From an uncultured Erysipelotrichaceae bacterium (GTDB lineage: Bacteria; Bacillota_I; Bacilli_A; RF39; UBA660): 8,185 nucleotides of DNA. The notes under the pieces are model-generated. The model was not told where the DNA came from. It ran no database searches and saw only the letters and a program-made list of their open reading frames with translations. The DNA is taken from contig CACXEZ010000006.1 in assembly GCA_902766815.1 (NCBI GenBank), positions 1 to 8,185 on the forward strand, in the 5' to 3' direction. The position numbers were made by a program, and so were the translations under genes. Every line of letters begins with the position of its first letter. Position 1 is the first letter of the stretch. Of the stretch, positions 1 through 7,048 are shown one piece after another.

Positions 1-1
1 A

Positions 2-1345
2 TTATTTTGCATTTTGATTCCCTTCTTTCTTTATGGATAAAAATGTAGAAGTTTTTTTCTTGAATAACATATCGATGGTAGCGATTGGCCCATTACGATG
101 TTTTAGAATAATTAATTGAATGGGAACGGGTAAATTGTCATCTGGTGGTGTTTCTACTTCTGGGGCGTGTAATGCTGCTACAATATCGGCATCTTGTTCT
201 ATAGAACCTGATTCTCTTAAATCGGAAAGTACAGGCCTTCTATCTTCTCTTTTTTCGACACTTCTGGATAATTGAGATAGTGCGATAACTGGAACTTCTA
301 GTTCTAGAGCCATTGTTTTTAAGCTTCTAGAAATTTCTGATACTTCTTGTTGCCTACTTCCTTGGTATTTTGATGAATCAATTAATTGTAGGTAATCTAT
401 AATAACTAGCCCTAATCCTTCCCCTTGGGCAGCAAGTCTTCTACATTTTGCTTTAATTTCACTAGCGGTTACGCCCCCAGCATCATGAAAATAAATATTG
501 GTATTGGCAAGTTGGCTTATGGCTTCATTGATTCTTCTCCAATCTTCGTTTTCGAGTCTGCCTGTTTGTAATTTTTTGTTGTCTACTTGACCTAATGAAC
601 TGATCATTCTCATGATTAGCTGTTCAGCAGGCATTTCTAATGAGAATATTGCAATATTTTTCTTGGTACTCTTGGCTGCTGCACAGGCAATATTTAAGGC
701 GAACGCTGTTTTACCAACGGCTGGACGGGCTGCTATGATGACTAATTGGGTTGGACTAAACCCGTTTGTTAAATTATCTAAGTCAATTAGTCCTGTTGTA
801 AGTCCTGTTACTTGTCCTTTATTTTTAGCAAGAGTTTCTAGATCTGTTTGAGCTTTTTCTAATACTTCACCAACGGTACGAAACTCACTTGTTTTTCTTA
901 ACTTTGATATATTTAGAATGCTTTTTTCGGCTTGTTCTACAGCATCTGATACTTTTACATCGGGAGTGTTTGCATTAGTGATAATAGCTGTAGCTGTTTC
1001 AATCATTCTTCTTAATGTATATTTTTCTAAAACGGTATCAATATAATAACTAACATTAGCACCTGTAGATACACTATCAATGACGCTCATTAGATATTCG
1101 ACACCACCAATTTGAATTAATTGTCCACGGTTTACAATTTCAGACATTACCGTTTCAGCATCGACTGGTTTTTTATTTTGATATAGAAACTGTATTACAT
1201 CAAATATTTTAGCATGACTATCTAGATAGAAAACTTCTTTTTTTATTTCCTCACATACTTTTTGTAATGAGGCATAAGACCAGAAAACTGACCCAATTAA
1301 AAATTTTTCAGCTTCTATATTATGAGGTAATCCATTACCATTCAT
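2..1345 (-). CDS. dnaB: Replicative DNA helicase DnaB (DnaC of Bacillus)
   Basis: Hexameric 5'-3' helicase that unwinds the chromosome at the fork and works with primase. The 447 residues are full length for the family. Seen: an N-terminal domain (about 5-105) opening with the usual PHNIEAEK; a linker; and a RecA-like C-terminal ATPase domain from about 180. The Walker A motif is ARPAVGKT (206-213, K212), the catalytic glutamate is E237 in FSLEM, Walker B is LVIIDYLQL (D317), the H4 region is DLRESGSIEQDAD (375-387), and the arginine-finger segment is KHRNGP (K415, R417). The ATG at 1345 has an AGGTGA Shine-Dalgarno 7 nt upstream, which overlaps the rplI stop region. It lies 11 nt downstream of rplI, the usual Firmicutes pairing, and probably shares its promoter. 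The stop TAA is at the window edge. Identity is very secure. Confidence 0.98.
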   Translation of the reverse strand: MNGNGLPHNIEAEKFLIGSVFWSYASLQKVCEEIKKEVFYLDSHAKIFDVIQFLYQNKKPVDAETVMSEIVNRGQLIQIGGVEYLMSVIDSVSTGANVSYYIDTVLEKYTLRRMIETATAIITNANTPDVKVSDAVEQAEKSILNISKLRKTSEFRTVGEVLEKAQTDLETLAKNKGQVTGLTTGLIDLDNLTNGFSPTQLVIIAARPAVGKTAFALNIACAAAKSTKKNIAIFSLEMPAEQLIMRMISSLGQVDNKKLQTGRLENEDWRRINEAISQLANTNIYFHDAGGVTASEIKAKCRRLAAQGEGLGLVIIDYLQLIDSSKYQGSRQQEVSEISRSLKTMALELEVPVIALSQLSRSVEKREDRRPVLSDLRESGSIEQDADIVAALHAPEVETPPDDNLPVPIQLIILKHRNGPIATIDMLFKKKTSTFLSIKKEGNQNAK

Positions 1346-1356
1346 TCGTACATCAC

Positions 1357-1797
1357 CTACTTCTCAAGTAAATTTATTCTTAATTTTGCACTCACTTTCT
1401 TATATAATTTTATTTCTATTTCGTGCATTCCTAATAAATTTAAATTATCATTAGAAATGATATTCTTTTTGTCGATAGAGATCCCTTTTTTCTTTAATTC
1501 ATCACTAATTTGCTTGGTACTGATGCTTCCAAACATTTTTCCATTGTTGGATGATACTTTAAATTCTAATATTATATCTTCAATTTTTTTCTTTAATTCT
1601 AAAGATTCTTTTCTATTTATTTCATCTTCTTTTTCTTTTTGCTTGATATCATTGGCTAAGATGTTAGAACTTGTTTTAGTATATTTTACTGCATAGCCAT
1701 TTTTGATGAGAAAATTCGTAGCGTATCCATCACTTACTTCTTTTACTTCATTTATTTTTCCTTGTTTTTTTAAATCTTTTATAAAAATTACTTTCAT
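1357..1797 (-). CDS. rplI: 50S ribosomal protein L9 (bL9)
   Basis: bL9 binds 23S rRNA near the base of the L1 stalk. The 146 residues match the family length. Seen: the classic N-terminal domain starting [14 protein letters not shown] and continuing through [14 protein letters not shown] (about 23-36), a charged lysine/glutamate-rich connecting helix (about 42-77), and a C-terminal domain with GKMFGSIST (about 85-93). An upstream in-frame GTG at 1809 would add four residues, but it lies inside the Shine-Dalgarno AGGAAGGTG. The ATG at 1797 restores the canonical MKVI start with normal spacing. It is first gene of a two-gene unit with dnaB, behind its own promoter. Confidence 0.97.
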   Translation of the reverse strand: MKVIFIKDLKKQGKINEVKEVSDGYATNFLIKNGYAVKYTKTSSNILANDIKQKEKEDEINRKESLELKKKIEDIILEFKVSSNNGKMFGSISTKQISDELKKKGISIDKKNIISNDNLNLLGMHEIEIKLYKKVSAKLRINLLEK

Positions 1798-1806
1798 ACC
1801 AATACA

Positions 1807-1815
1807 CACCTTCCT
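1807..1815 (-). promoter_or_regulatory. Ribosome binding site that fixes the rplI start
   Basis: The minus strand reads AGGAAGGTG, ending 9 nt before the ATG at 1797. Its last three bases are the GTG that would otherwise serve as an earlier start, so the ATG is preferred. Confidence 0.75.
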
Positions 1816-1822
1816 GATATTA

Positions 1823-1851
1823 ATTGTATCATAGATAAATTTTCAAGTAAA
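1823..1851 (-). promoter_or_regulatory. SigA-type extended -10 promoter for rplI-dnaB
   Basis: On the minus strand, TTTACT (1851-1846, four of six consensus bases) is followed by a 17-nt spacer and TACAAT (1828-1823). A TG one base upstream of the hexamer gives TGATACAAT. The predicted start is near 1816, leaving a leader of about 18 nt just long enough for the Shine-Dalgarno. This is the largest gap between minus-strand genes in the window. The sequence pattern is seen; promoter activity is inferred. Confidence 0.6.
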
Positions 1852-1852
1852 G

Positions 1853-1876
1853 AAAAAAGGTGTAAGTTATGACTTA
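1853..1876 (-). terminator. Weak terminator-like hairpin at the folA end
   Basis: The minus strand carries TAAGT-CATA-ACTTA (1876-1863), a 5-bp stem that includes the folA stop codon. It is followed 4 nt later by TTTTTT (1858-1853). The stem is short and AT-rich, so termination would be leaky at best. The T tract lies directly against the -35 box of the rplI promoter. Confidence 0.3.
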
Positions 1877-2376
1877 TCCTCTGCTTTCTTTGTAAGTTTT
1901 CTGGTATACTTTATATGTGTAAATTTAATTTTATTTTCTTCTTGTACACTGATGATGTTTTTCTCCCATTCGTCTTTGTTGAATGTTGGGAAATAAGTAT
2001 CTGCATCACTACATGTATCGTCAATTTCTGTTAATAGCATTGTATCTGCTTCGTTAATGAGTGCAGTATATACTGATGCACCTCCTATTACCATTACTTC
2101 ACCTTCAATTGTTTTAATGTAGTTTAATAATTTGCCTTTATCGTTTATGATGATTACTCCTGGTATGTTAATGTTTTGGCGAGTTAAAACAATATGCTGT
2201 CTGTCGGGTAATAAGCGTGGTAATGATTCTAGAGTCTTTCTTCCCATGATTATGGGTTTGCCAACCGTTTGTTTTTTGAAAAATTGCATATCTTCTTTTA
2301 AGTTCCATATTAGGGTGTTATTTCTTCCTAATTCATTATTTTGGCCAATGGCAGCAATTAATACTAATTGATTCAA
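1867..2376 (-). CDS. folA: Dihydrofolate reductase
   Basis: Reduces dihydrofolate to tetrahydrofolate with NADPH for thymidylate, purine and methionine synthesis; the target of trimethoprim. The 169 residues are normal length. Seen: NNELGRNNTLIW (13-24), the active-site acid D29 in KEDM, the NADPH-binding GRKTLESL (45-52), LPDRQHIVLTR (56-66), VIGGASVY (96-103) and DADTYFP (124-130). The usual Leu-Pro-Trp reads Leu-Ile-Trp here, a substitution I believe also occurs in other low-GC bacteria. The start is a TTG at 2376 with AAAGGA 9 nt upstream; no in-frame ATG fits the family N-terminus. It begins 6 nt after the kinase stop. No thyA is next to it. Identity is secure; the exact start is slightly less so. 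Confidence 0.96.
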   Translation of the reverse strand: MNQLVLIAAIGQNNELGRNNTLIWNLKEDMQFFKKQTVGKPIIMGRKTLESLPRLLPDRQHIVLTRQNINIPGVIIINDKGKLLNYIKTIEGEVMVIGGASVYTALINEADTMLLTEIDDTCSDADTYFPTFNKDEWEKNIISVQEENKIKFTHIKYTRKLTKKAEDKS

Positions 2377-2382
2377 TAAAAT

Positions 2383-2880
2383 TCATCCTTTCGTAACTAT
2401 TTTATAGTTATTAACTTCTTTTGGTGTATTTAAATATATTAATTTATTATTATAAATTGCTAATTTTGTTGCTAGTTCATCTTTGTGCTCTTCAAACTCT
2501 TTTGTCCAATAAAACATCATTTTTAACATTTTGAGTGTTGGCTTATAGTTACTTTTTTCTATTTTTAGTTTTTGTTTTATAAATCTTTTTATGATGTAAT
2601 ATTTTCTTTTTTTAGATGGGATATTAATTAGAATAATCTGTTCTGATATATCTAATAATATATCTAAATTTTTTCTTAGAGTTCCTTCTATTATCCAACT
2701 ATCTTCTTTATTGATGTTTTGTATTAAATCTACTTGTTCTTTGATAGTTCTTTTTTGGTGTTTCTTATCATCATGAACAATTGAATCGATTTCATAATGG
2801 GGAATATTTAGTGATCTAGACATTTTCTTTGCTAGTGTACTTTTACCACTACCAACACTACCAATAATTAATAATTTCAT
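2383..2880 (-). CDS. P-loop kinase, adenylate kinase-like / FlaR 'topology modulation' type
   Basis: A compact P-loop NTPase of 165 residues. Seen: a Walker A motif GSVGSGKST (7-15, K13) directly at the N-terminus, an acidic residue after the second strand (YEID, D32), a WIIEG motif (62-66) like the WIIDGNY of FlaR-like proteins, an arginine/lysine-rich lid-like stretch (about 89-110) and a final strand LIYL. This order resembles the adenylate-kinase-like family annotated as DNA topology modulation protein or shikimate-kinase-like; the true substrate is unknown and that historical name should not be read as a function. The ATG at 2880 gives the canonical MKLLIIG start but lacks a clear Shine-Dalgarno. 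It lies 12 nt after the preceding stop, so translational coupling is likely. Confidence 0.85.
   Translation of the reverse strand: MKLLIIGSVGSGKSTLAKKMSRSLNIPHYEIDSIVHDDKKHQKRTIKEQVDLIQNINKEDSWIIEGTLRKNLDILLDISEQIILINIPSKKRKYYIIKRFIKQKLKIEKSNYKPTLKMLKMMFYWTKEFEEHKDELATKLAIYNNKLIYLNTPKEVNNYKIVTKG
2386..2391 (-). promoter_or_regulatory. Ribosome binding site for the TTG start of folA
   Basis: AAAGGA on the minus strand lies 9 nt upstream of the TTG at 2376. It precedes the TGA stop of the upstream kinase gene by one base. The nearby ATG (in GGATGAA) is in a different frame from folA, so TTG is the only start this site can serve. Confidence 0.65.
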
Positions 2881-2892
2881 TCAAATATTTTT

Positions 2893-3558
2893 CTATTTTA
2901 ATTTGTAACTGATGTCAATATATTTTATTATTTCTTTGGTTGGTAGAGTTTTATTTAAGGGGATTGTAATCCAATTGTTTTTATTCATATGATATCCTGG
3001 AAAGATTTGCTTGTTGTCTATAATATTATGAATGAATTTTTTAGGATATCTTAAATCTATGATATCTATTTCTTCATCACTATTTATTCCTAGTTTTCTT
3101 TTAGATATTGTTAGTAAGGCTACATACCATTTTTGATTATCTTTATGTCTGACTACTGCGTTTTTAGGGAATTTTTCCCATAAGAATTCTAATTCATCTT
3201 CGTATGTGTTCTTGATATACATTATGACTTCTTTAGCTTGCTTACTTTGAAATATTTCGACTTTACTACAATTATTTATGATATCTTTTAATATTTCATT
3301 TATTTCTTCTTTTAACTTGGTTGTATATGAACCAATATCTTTATCTATATCTGTCAAAATATAATCTTCATTGGTAGTTAGATCTATTGTTCTCGATGTT
3401 AATTTGTTATTTTCGTATTGGAATACTACTTTGTATTCTTCATTTGATAGTATTCTTTCGTATGTATAACTTTTGTTTTTTTCTTTGAAACCATAATCTA
3501 ATAATTGTTTTATTGCTATTGTTCTATTTTCTAATTCTTTTGTTATTATTCTCATCAT
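2893..3558 (-). CDS. MmcQ/YjbR family protein with N-terminal extension
   Basis: 221 residues. The C-terminal part (about 107-221) matches the MmcQ/YjbR (CyaY-like double-wing) family: FLWEKFPKNAVVRH (125-138), a KWYVALLTI strand (143-151), and the diagnostic PGYHMNKNNWITIPL (187-201) followed by ISYKL. Family members are often annotated as DNA-binding from their fold, but a specific role is not established. The first 105 residues form a separate region with FGF-like and charged segments (GFKEKNKSYTYER, 23-35), which I believe recurs in clostridial homologues of about 220 residues. Two adjacent ATGs (3558 and 3555) are possible starts; GAGGA suits 3555 slightly better. It overlaps the end of the glycosylase gene by about 35 nt in another frame. 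Confidence 0.85.
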   Translation of the reverse strand: MMRIITKELENRTIAIKQLLDYGFKEKNKSYTYERILSNEEYKVVFQYENNKLTSRTIDLTTNEDYILTDIDKDIGSYTTKLKEEINEILKDIINNCSKVEIFQSKQAKEVIMYIKNTYEDELEFLWEKFPKNAVVRHKDNQKWYVALLTISKRKLGINSDEEIDIIDLRYPKKFIHNIIDNKQIFPGYHMNKNNWITIPLNKTLPTKEIIKYIDISYKLK

Positions 3559-4126
3559 ATTCCTCTATTCTTTTTATTTTACCTAAATAGCAGAAACATT
3601 CTTTTTCATGATCGTTAATGATACCTATTGCTTGTAAGTATGAATAGATGATTATCGAACCTACATATTTCATTCCTCTTCTTTTTAAGTCTTTAGATAC
3701 TTCGTCTGATAAGGGGGAAGTTGTTCTTTCATCACCTGTTTTGTTGTATATGATGTTACCATTCGTAAAATGCCAAATGTATTTAGAAAAACTTCCCCAC
3801 TCTTTTTGGATACTTATAAATATTTGAGCGTTTTTTATTGTGGCCTCTATTTTTCTTCTACTTCTAATTATTTTTGGGTTTTGTAATAGTTCTTTTACTT
3901 TATCTTCTTGATAGTTGGCGATTTTTTTATAGTTAAACATATCTAATGATTCACGAATTGATGCTCTTTTTTTTAATACACATAACCAGGATAGTCCTGC
4001 TTGAAATGATTCTAGTACTAGCATTTCAAATAATTTGTTGTCATCATAAACTGGGATTCCCCATTCGTTATCATGATATGCTACGTAAAGAGGTTCTTCC
4101 TCTATTACCCAATGACATCTTTTCAA
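3524..4126 (-). CDS. tag: DNA-3-methyladenine glycosylase I
   Basis: Base-excision repair enzyme that removes 3-methyladenine from alkylated DNA. Numbered from the preferred TTG start (200 residues), all zinc ligands are present: C4, H18, H173 and C177 (E. coli: C4, H17, H175, C179). The base pocket is also intact: YHDNEWG (17-23), LE in VLESFQAGLSW (E39, W47) and KRRGMKYVG (148-156). The TTG at 4126 gives MKRCHWV, the normal family N-terminus, with GAAGGG 9 nt upstream. The alternative ATG at 4135 overlaps the RNase R stop as ATGA but leaves no room after the Shine-Dalgarno. A charged tail beyond the FCYLG motif (EEYDENNNKR...) is not part of the usual fold and overlaps the next gene. Confidence 0.96.
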   Translation of the reverse strand: MKRCHWVIEEEPLYVAYHDNEWGIPVYDDNKLFEMLVLESFQAGLSWLCVLKKRASIRESLDMFNYKKIANYQEDKVKELLQNPKIIRSRRKIEATIKNAQIFISIQKEWGSFSKYIWHFTNGNIIYNKTGDERTTSPLSDEVSKDLKRRGMKYVGSIIIYSYLQAIGIINDHEKECFCYLGKIKRIEEYDENNNKRIRK

Positions 4127-4131
4127 GTTTA

Positions 4132-6387
4132 TCATCCCTTCTTTTTAGTTTTCTTTTTTTCTCTCGAAGTATTTATGCAAAATATTAGTTCTTGGTCATT
4201 GATTTCTTTTAATATTACAGAGATTTGTTCATTTGGTTTATATTCGTGATTTTGATATAGAATGTTGTTTCCTTTTAATATCGCATTCTTATTTATTTCT
4301 ATTACTCCAGTTAGTCCATGTTCTTCTTTTATATAAATTCCTGAATGATTGATAAAGAGAATTCTGGCTGATACTTCTTTATCAATAAAGTTTTGGGCAT
4401 ATTTTTTTAACATAAGTTCATTAATTTCTTGTTCTAACATATCAGCGTCTTTTTGTTTTTCAGAAAGATATCCACAGGTATCATGGATTAGTTCTTTGTA
4501 TATTCTTAGCTTTTCTGATTCTATACCATTATCTAGAAATTCTTCAATTATCATATGGTTTAATAGGTCGGAACATTTTCTTGCGGGAGAGGTGAAGGTT
4601 CCATAGCAGTCTAAGGCAAGTCCATAATGACCGATATTTTTATCATCATAAAAAGCTCTAGACATTGATTTTAGAACAACTTCACAGATGACTTTCTTTT
4701 CATCTTTTGTTTTTCCTTTTAATAAGTTATTCAAAAAATGTTGAAGGATTTCTGGATTATCGATGTTCCCTATTTTTTGAATAAAGTAGCCTTTTTGGAC
4801 TAAGTTTTGTTTTAAATTGAGTGTTTTTTGCATGGTTGGTTTCTCATGATTGCGATAAATATATGGTAGGCCTAGATAATAGGCATATTTTGCTATTGTT
4901 TCATTTGCTAGCAACATAAAGTTTTCAATGATTTGTTGGGCTTCGCCTTGTTCTTTTTCTATGATTTCTGTTGGTTCTTTATTTAGGTCTAAGATGAATT
5001 GCTTTTCTTCACTTTCTAATGATAATGTTCCTCTGTTTGCTTTGTTCTTTTGCAGGATATGAGATAGTTCAGACATTTTAAGAAGGGTTTTAGTAAAGGG
5101 AAGATATTCTAAATTACTGCTATCTTTTAAAAATTCATTTACTGTATCGTAGTCCATTTGTTTGTTACTGTGAATAATACTTTTAAAAATATTGAAGTCT
5201 TTTAATATTCCATTTTTATCGATATCCATCTTACAGGTTAGTGCCAATTTATCTCCATCTTCATTTAAGGAACATATTCCGCTGGAGAACAATTCTGGCA
5301 ACATTGGGATGACATCGGTAGTTGGATAAATACTGAAAGCCCTTTTTAAGGCTTCTTTAAAAATTGGAGAACTAACTTTGATATAATGAGAAGGATTAGC
5401 AGTATGGACGTATAAGTGATACATATCTTCTTTATATTCTAATGATACAGCATCATCTAAATCTTTGGCATCAATAGGATCAATTGTAAATGTTTCTAAA
5501 TTTCTAAGATCTATTCTGTTTTTGGTATCAGCCTTAGAAATTTGTTTAGAGAATTTGTTTGCTTCTTCTATGACTTGAATGGGGAATTCTTCTTTAAATC
5601 CAAAGTCTATGATTAATGCATCAATATCATTTTGCGTGGTGTTGTTATGTTTTAGTTTTTGTACTATTTTTAAATTGTTTCCGATAATTTCAGCAATTAC
5701 TATATCATTTTCTTTAAAGTTATTCTTTTTTATGTCGTAAAAACCATAAGAAGCTCCAATTGGCACCCATTTTAGTTCTCCATTTATCCGAGTACAGCGA
5801 AATACGTGTTCTTTATGATGTCTTTTTAAAACTTCTATCACACAGCCTGTATGATTTTGAATGACAACGTTTACGATATCACCAACAAAGGCGGTATGAA
5901 TATGTTCCTTTGGAATATAAATTCTACTATCGTCTAATGTGATATAAAAGTTGTTTCCATCTTTTTTTAGAGTTTCTTTTATAATATAATTAAAATGATT
6001 GCTTATCTTTTCTCTTTTTACAATTCTTTTTATTTCCCCCATAAATAATTTAGGATGATTGGTTTTGTTTTTTGTTGCAAATACGATATTCCCCTCTTTT
6101 GCTGTTAGATTTTTTTCAAATACTGTTATAGTACCATCTTTTTGTTTGATATAATATTTGTTATTGTTAGATTTTTTTAATGTACCATGTATATAGCAAA
6201 ATTCATCTGGAACATGCATATAGGTTTTATTTTTATCAAAGAAAATTTTTCCTTCTTTTTCTAATTGGTATAAGTTATCTAACAATTCATCAAGATCTGT
6301 TTTTTTAATTTTTAGTTTTTTGATTAGCTCTTCGATGGTGATTTGTTGCTTGTAATGTTGAAAGAATTTTTCTAATGTATTCTTCAT
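4132..6387 (-). CDS. rnr: Ribonuclease R (3'-5' exoribonuclease, RNB family)
   Basis: Processive exoribonuclease that degrades structured RNA, including rRNA and tmRNA-tagged messages. From the ATG at 6387 it has 751 residues, slightly short of the B. subtilis enzyme. Seen in order: a winged-helix N-terminus (about 5-52), two cold-shock/OB domains (about 60-125 and 140-200), the RNB domain with TIDPIDAKDLDDAV (301-314, metal-binding D303, D309, D311, D312), YRNHEKP (511-517) and FTSPARK (598-604), an S1 domain (about 668-738), and a lysine-rich tail (EKKKTKKKG). The frame is open up to an ATG at 6498, but that would overlap the upstream gene; AGGGGA (6395-6400) lies 7 nt before the 6387 ATG. 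The FTSP segment reads FTSPARKCSD where FTSPIRRYxD is usual. It is not beside secG or smpB here. Confidence 0.97.
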   Translation of the reverse strand: MKNTLEKFFQHYKQQITIEELIKKLKIKKTDLDELLDNLYQLEKEGKIFFDKNKTYMHVPDEFCYIHGTLKKSNNNKYYIKQKDGTITVFEKNLTAKEGNIVFATKNKTNHPKLFMGEIKRIVKREKISNHFNYIIKETLKKDGNNFYITLDDSRIYIPKEHIHTAFVGDIVNVVIQNHTGCVIEVLKRHHKEHVFRCTRINGELKWVPIGASYGFYDIKKNNFKENDIVIAEIIGNNLKIVQKLKHNNTTQNDIDALIIDFGFKEEFPIQVIEEANKFSKQISKADTKNRIDLRNLETFTIDPIDAKDLDDAVSLEYKEDMYHLYVHTANPSHYIKVSSPIFKEALKRAFSIYPTTDVIPMLPELFSSGICSLNEDGDKLALTCKMDIDKNGILKDFNIFKSIIHSNKQMDYDTVNEFLKDSSNLEYLPFTKTLLKMSELSHILQKNKANRGTLSLESEEKQFILDLNKEPTEIIEKEQGEAQQIIENFMLLANETIAKYAYYLGLPYIYRNHEKPTMQKTLNLKQNLVQKGYFIQKIGNIDNPEILQHFLNNLLKGKTKDEKKVICEVVLKSMSRAFYDDKNIGHYGLALDCYGTFTSPARKCSDLLNHMIIEEFLDNGIESEKLRIYKELIHDTCGYLSEKQKDADMLEQEINELMLKKYAQNFIDKEVSARILFINHSGIYIKEEHGLTGVIEINKNAILKGNNILYQNHEYKPNEQISVILKEINDQELIFCINTSREKKKTKKKG
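4136..4141 (-). promoter_or_regulatory. Ribosome binding site that decides the tag start
   Basis: The minus strand reads GAAGGG immediately before the ATG at 4135 and 9 nt before the TTG at 4126. The spacing favours TTG, in agreement with the family N-terminus. The site lies inside the last codons of the RNase R gene. Confidence 0.55.
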
Positions 6388-6394
6388 TTTTACG

Positions 6395-6400
6395 TCCCCT
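6395..6400 (-). promoter_or_regulatory. Ribosome binding site that decides the rnr start
   Basis: AGGGGA on the minus strand lies 7 nt before the ATG at 6387. The in-frame ATG at 6411 has no comparable site. Using 6387 removes the apparent overlap with the upstream gene and leaves a 38-nt gap. Confidence 0.65.
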
Positions 6401-6425
6401 AACTTTATCATATTAAATTCATATA

Positions 6426-7034
6426 TTAGTTCTTTTTTATTTCTTGTATTACCAGAACAAAAATGATTACTGCTGATAGGCATAAAATATAGAAACATAT
6501 GGCTGGTGTTCTCTTCAGGTCTTTGTCTTTTATGATTGCTTTTTTAGTATTATTTGTCATGTCTAGATAGTGTGTACCAAAATAATTATCAAAATCATTT
6601 ATAGAAATATGGCTTTCTTCTTCTTTTCCTTCATTATAAAATTCAATCACTATTCCTTTTAATTCATCCGATATTTTTTTGGCAGTTCCTACTAGTTTAG
6701 TAGATCTTTCTTGTAAATTTAATTTATTTAATTTGTTGTAGTCTTCAATATTCATATAGGCGATGTACATATATTGATCATCTCTGAGAATATAATACGC
6801 AGTTTCGTTTGTTTTTAATTCAATTGGTTCTGGTGTCCCACTAATGTATACATATGCTTTTTGATTTTCACTTTTTGTATCTGTTATTGCAAACAAATTT
6901 TTGAAGCCACGATTGTTTCTTGTTATGGCTGTACTTTCTAAATATTTACAGACTATTGCCATTAATATTAAGATAGTTCCTAAAAGTAATAATATTGTCA
7001 TTTTAATATTATTCATATCATCTTTTTCATACAT
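6426..7034 (-). CDS. Hypothetical two-TM membrane protein
   Basis: 202 residues; I do not recognise the family. Seen: a short charged N-terminus, a strongly hydrophobic segment (about 12-29), a polar central domain of about 145 residues (30-176) with several beta-like stretches (KAYVYISG, AYYILRDDQYMYIAYM), and a second hydrophobic segment (about 177-195) followed by EIKKN. By the positive-inside rule both ends would be cytoplasmic and the central domain extracellular, although positive charges also flank the second segment on its outer side (K164-R175). The ATG at 7034 has a strong GGAGGG 7 nt upstream. It starts 14 nt after the peptidase gene, so the two are almost certainly co-transcribed. 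A joint role at the envelope is inference only. Confidence 0.85.
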   Translation of the reverse strand: MYEKDDMNNIKMTILLLLGTILILMAIVCKYLESTAITRNNRGFKNLFAITDTKSENQKAYVYISGTPEPIELKTNETAYYILRDDQYMYIAYMNIEDYNKLNKLNLQERSTKLVGTAKKISDELKGIVIEFYNEGKEEESHISINDFDNYFGTHYLDMTNNTKKAIIKDKDLKRTPAICFYILCLSAVIIFVLVIQEIKKN

Positions 7035-7048
7035 ATTTTAGCCCTCCA

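Noticed and set aside
612..851. Open frame on the + strand inside dnaB
   Set aside because: It is antisense to a highly conserved gene, has no ribosome binding site I can see and no recognisable motif; it is a shadow of the minus-strand codons. The same reasoning removes the + strand frames at 1457-1696, 2132-2371, 3946-4188, 4349-4606, 7370-7609 and 7677-7916.
1798..1809. GTG start for L9 at 1809
   Set aside because: It lies within the Shine-Dalgarno sequence and adds four residues before the canonical MKVI start.
1823..1830. TTGAAA (1846-1841) as the -35 box of the rplI promoter
   Set aside because: It leaves only a 12-nt spacer to TACAAT; TTTACT at 17 nt fits better.
6388..6498. N-terminal extension of RNase R to the ATG at 6498
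   Set aside because: The extra 37 residues do not resemble the family, would overlap the end of the two-TM gene by about 70 nt, and lack a ribosome binding site; the ATG at 6387 has AGGGGA at good spacing.
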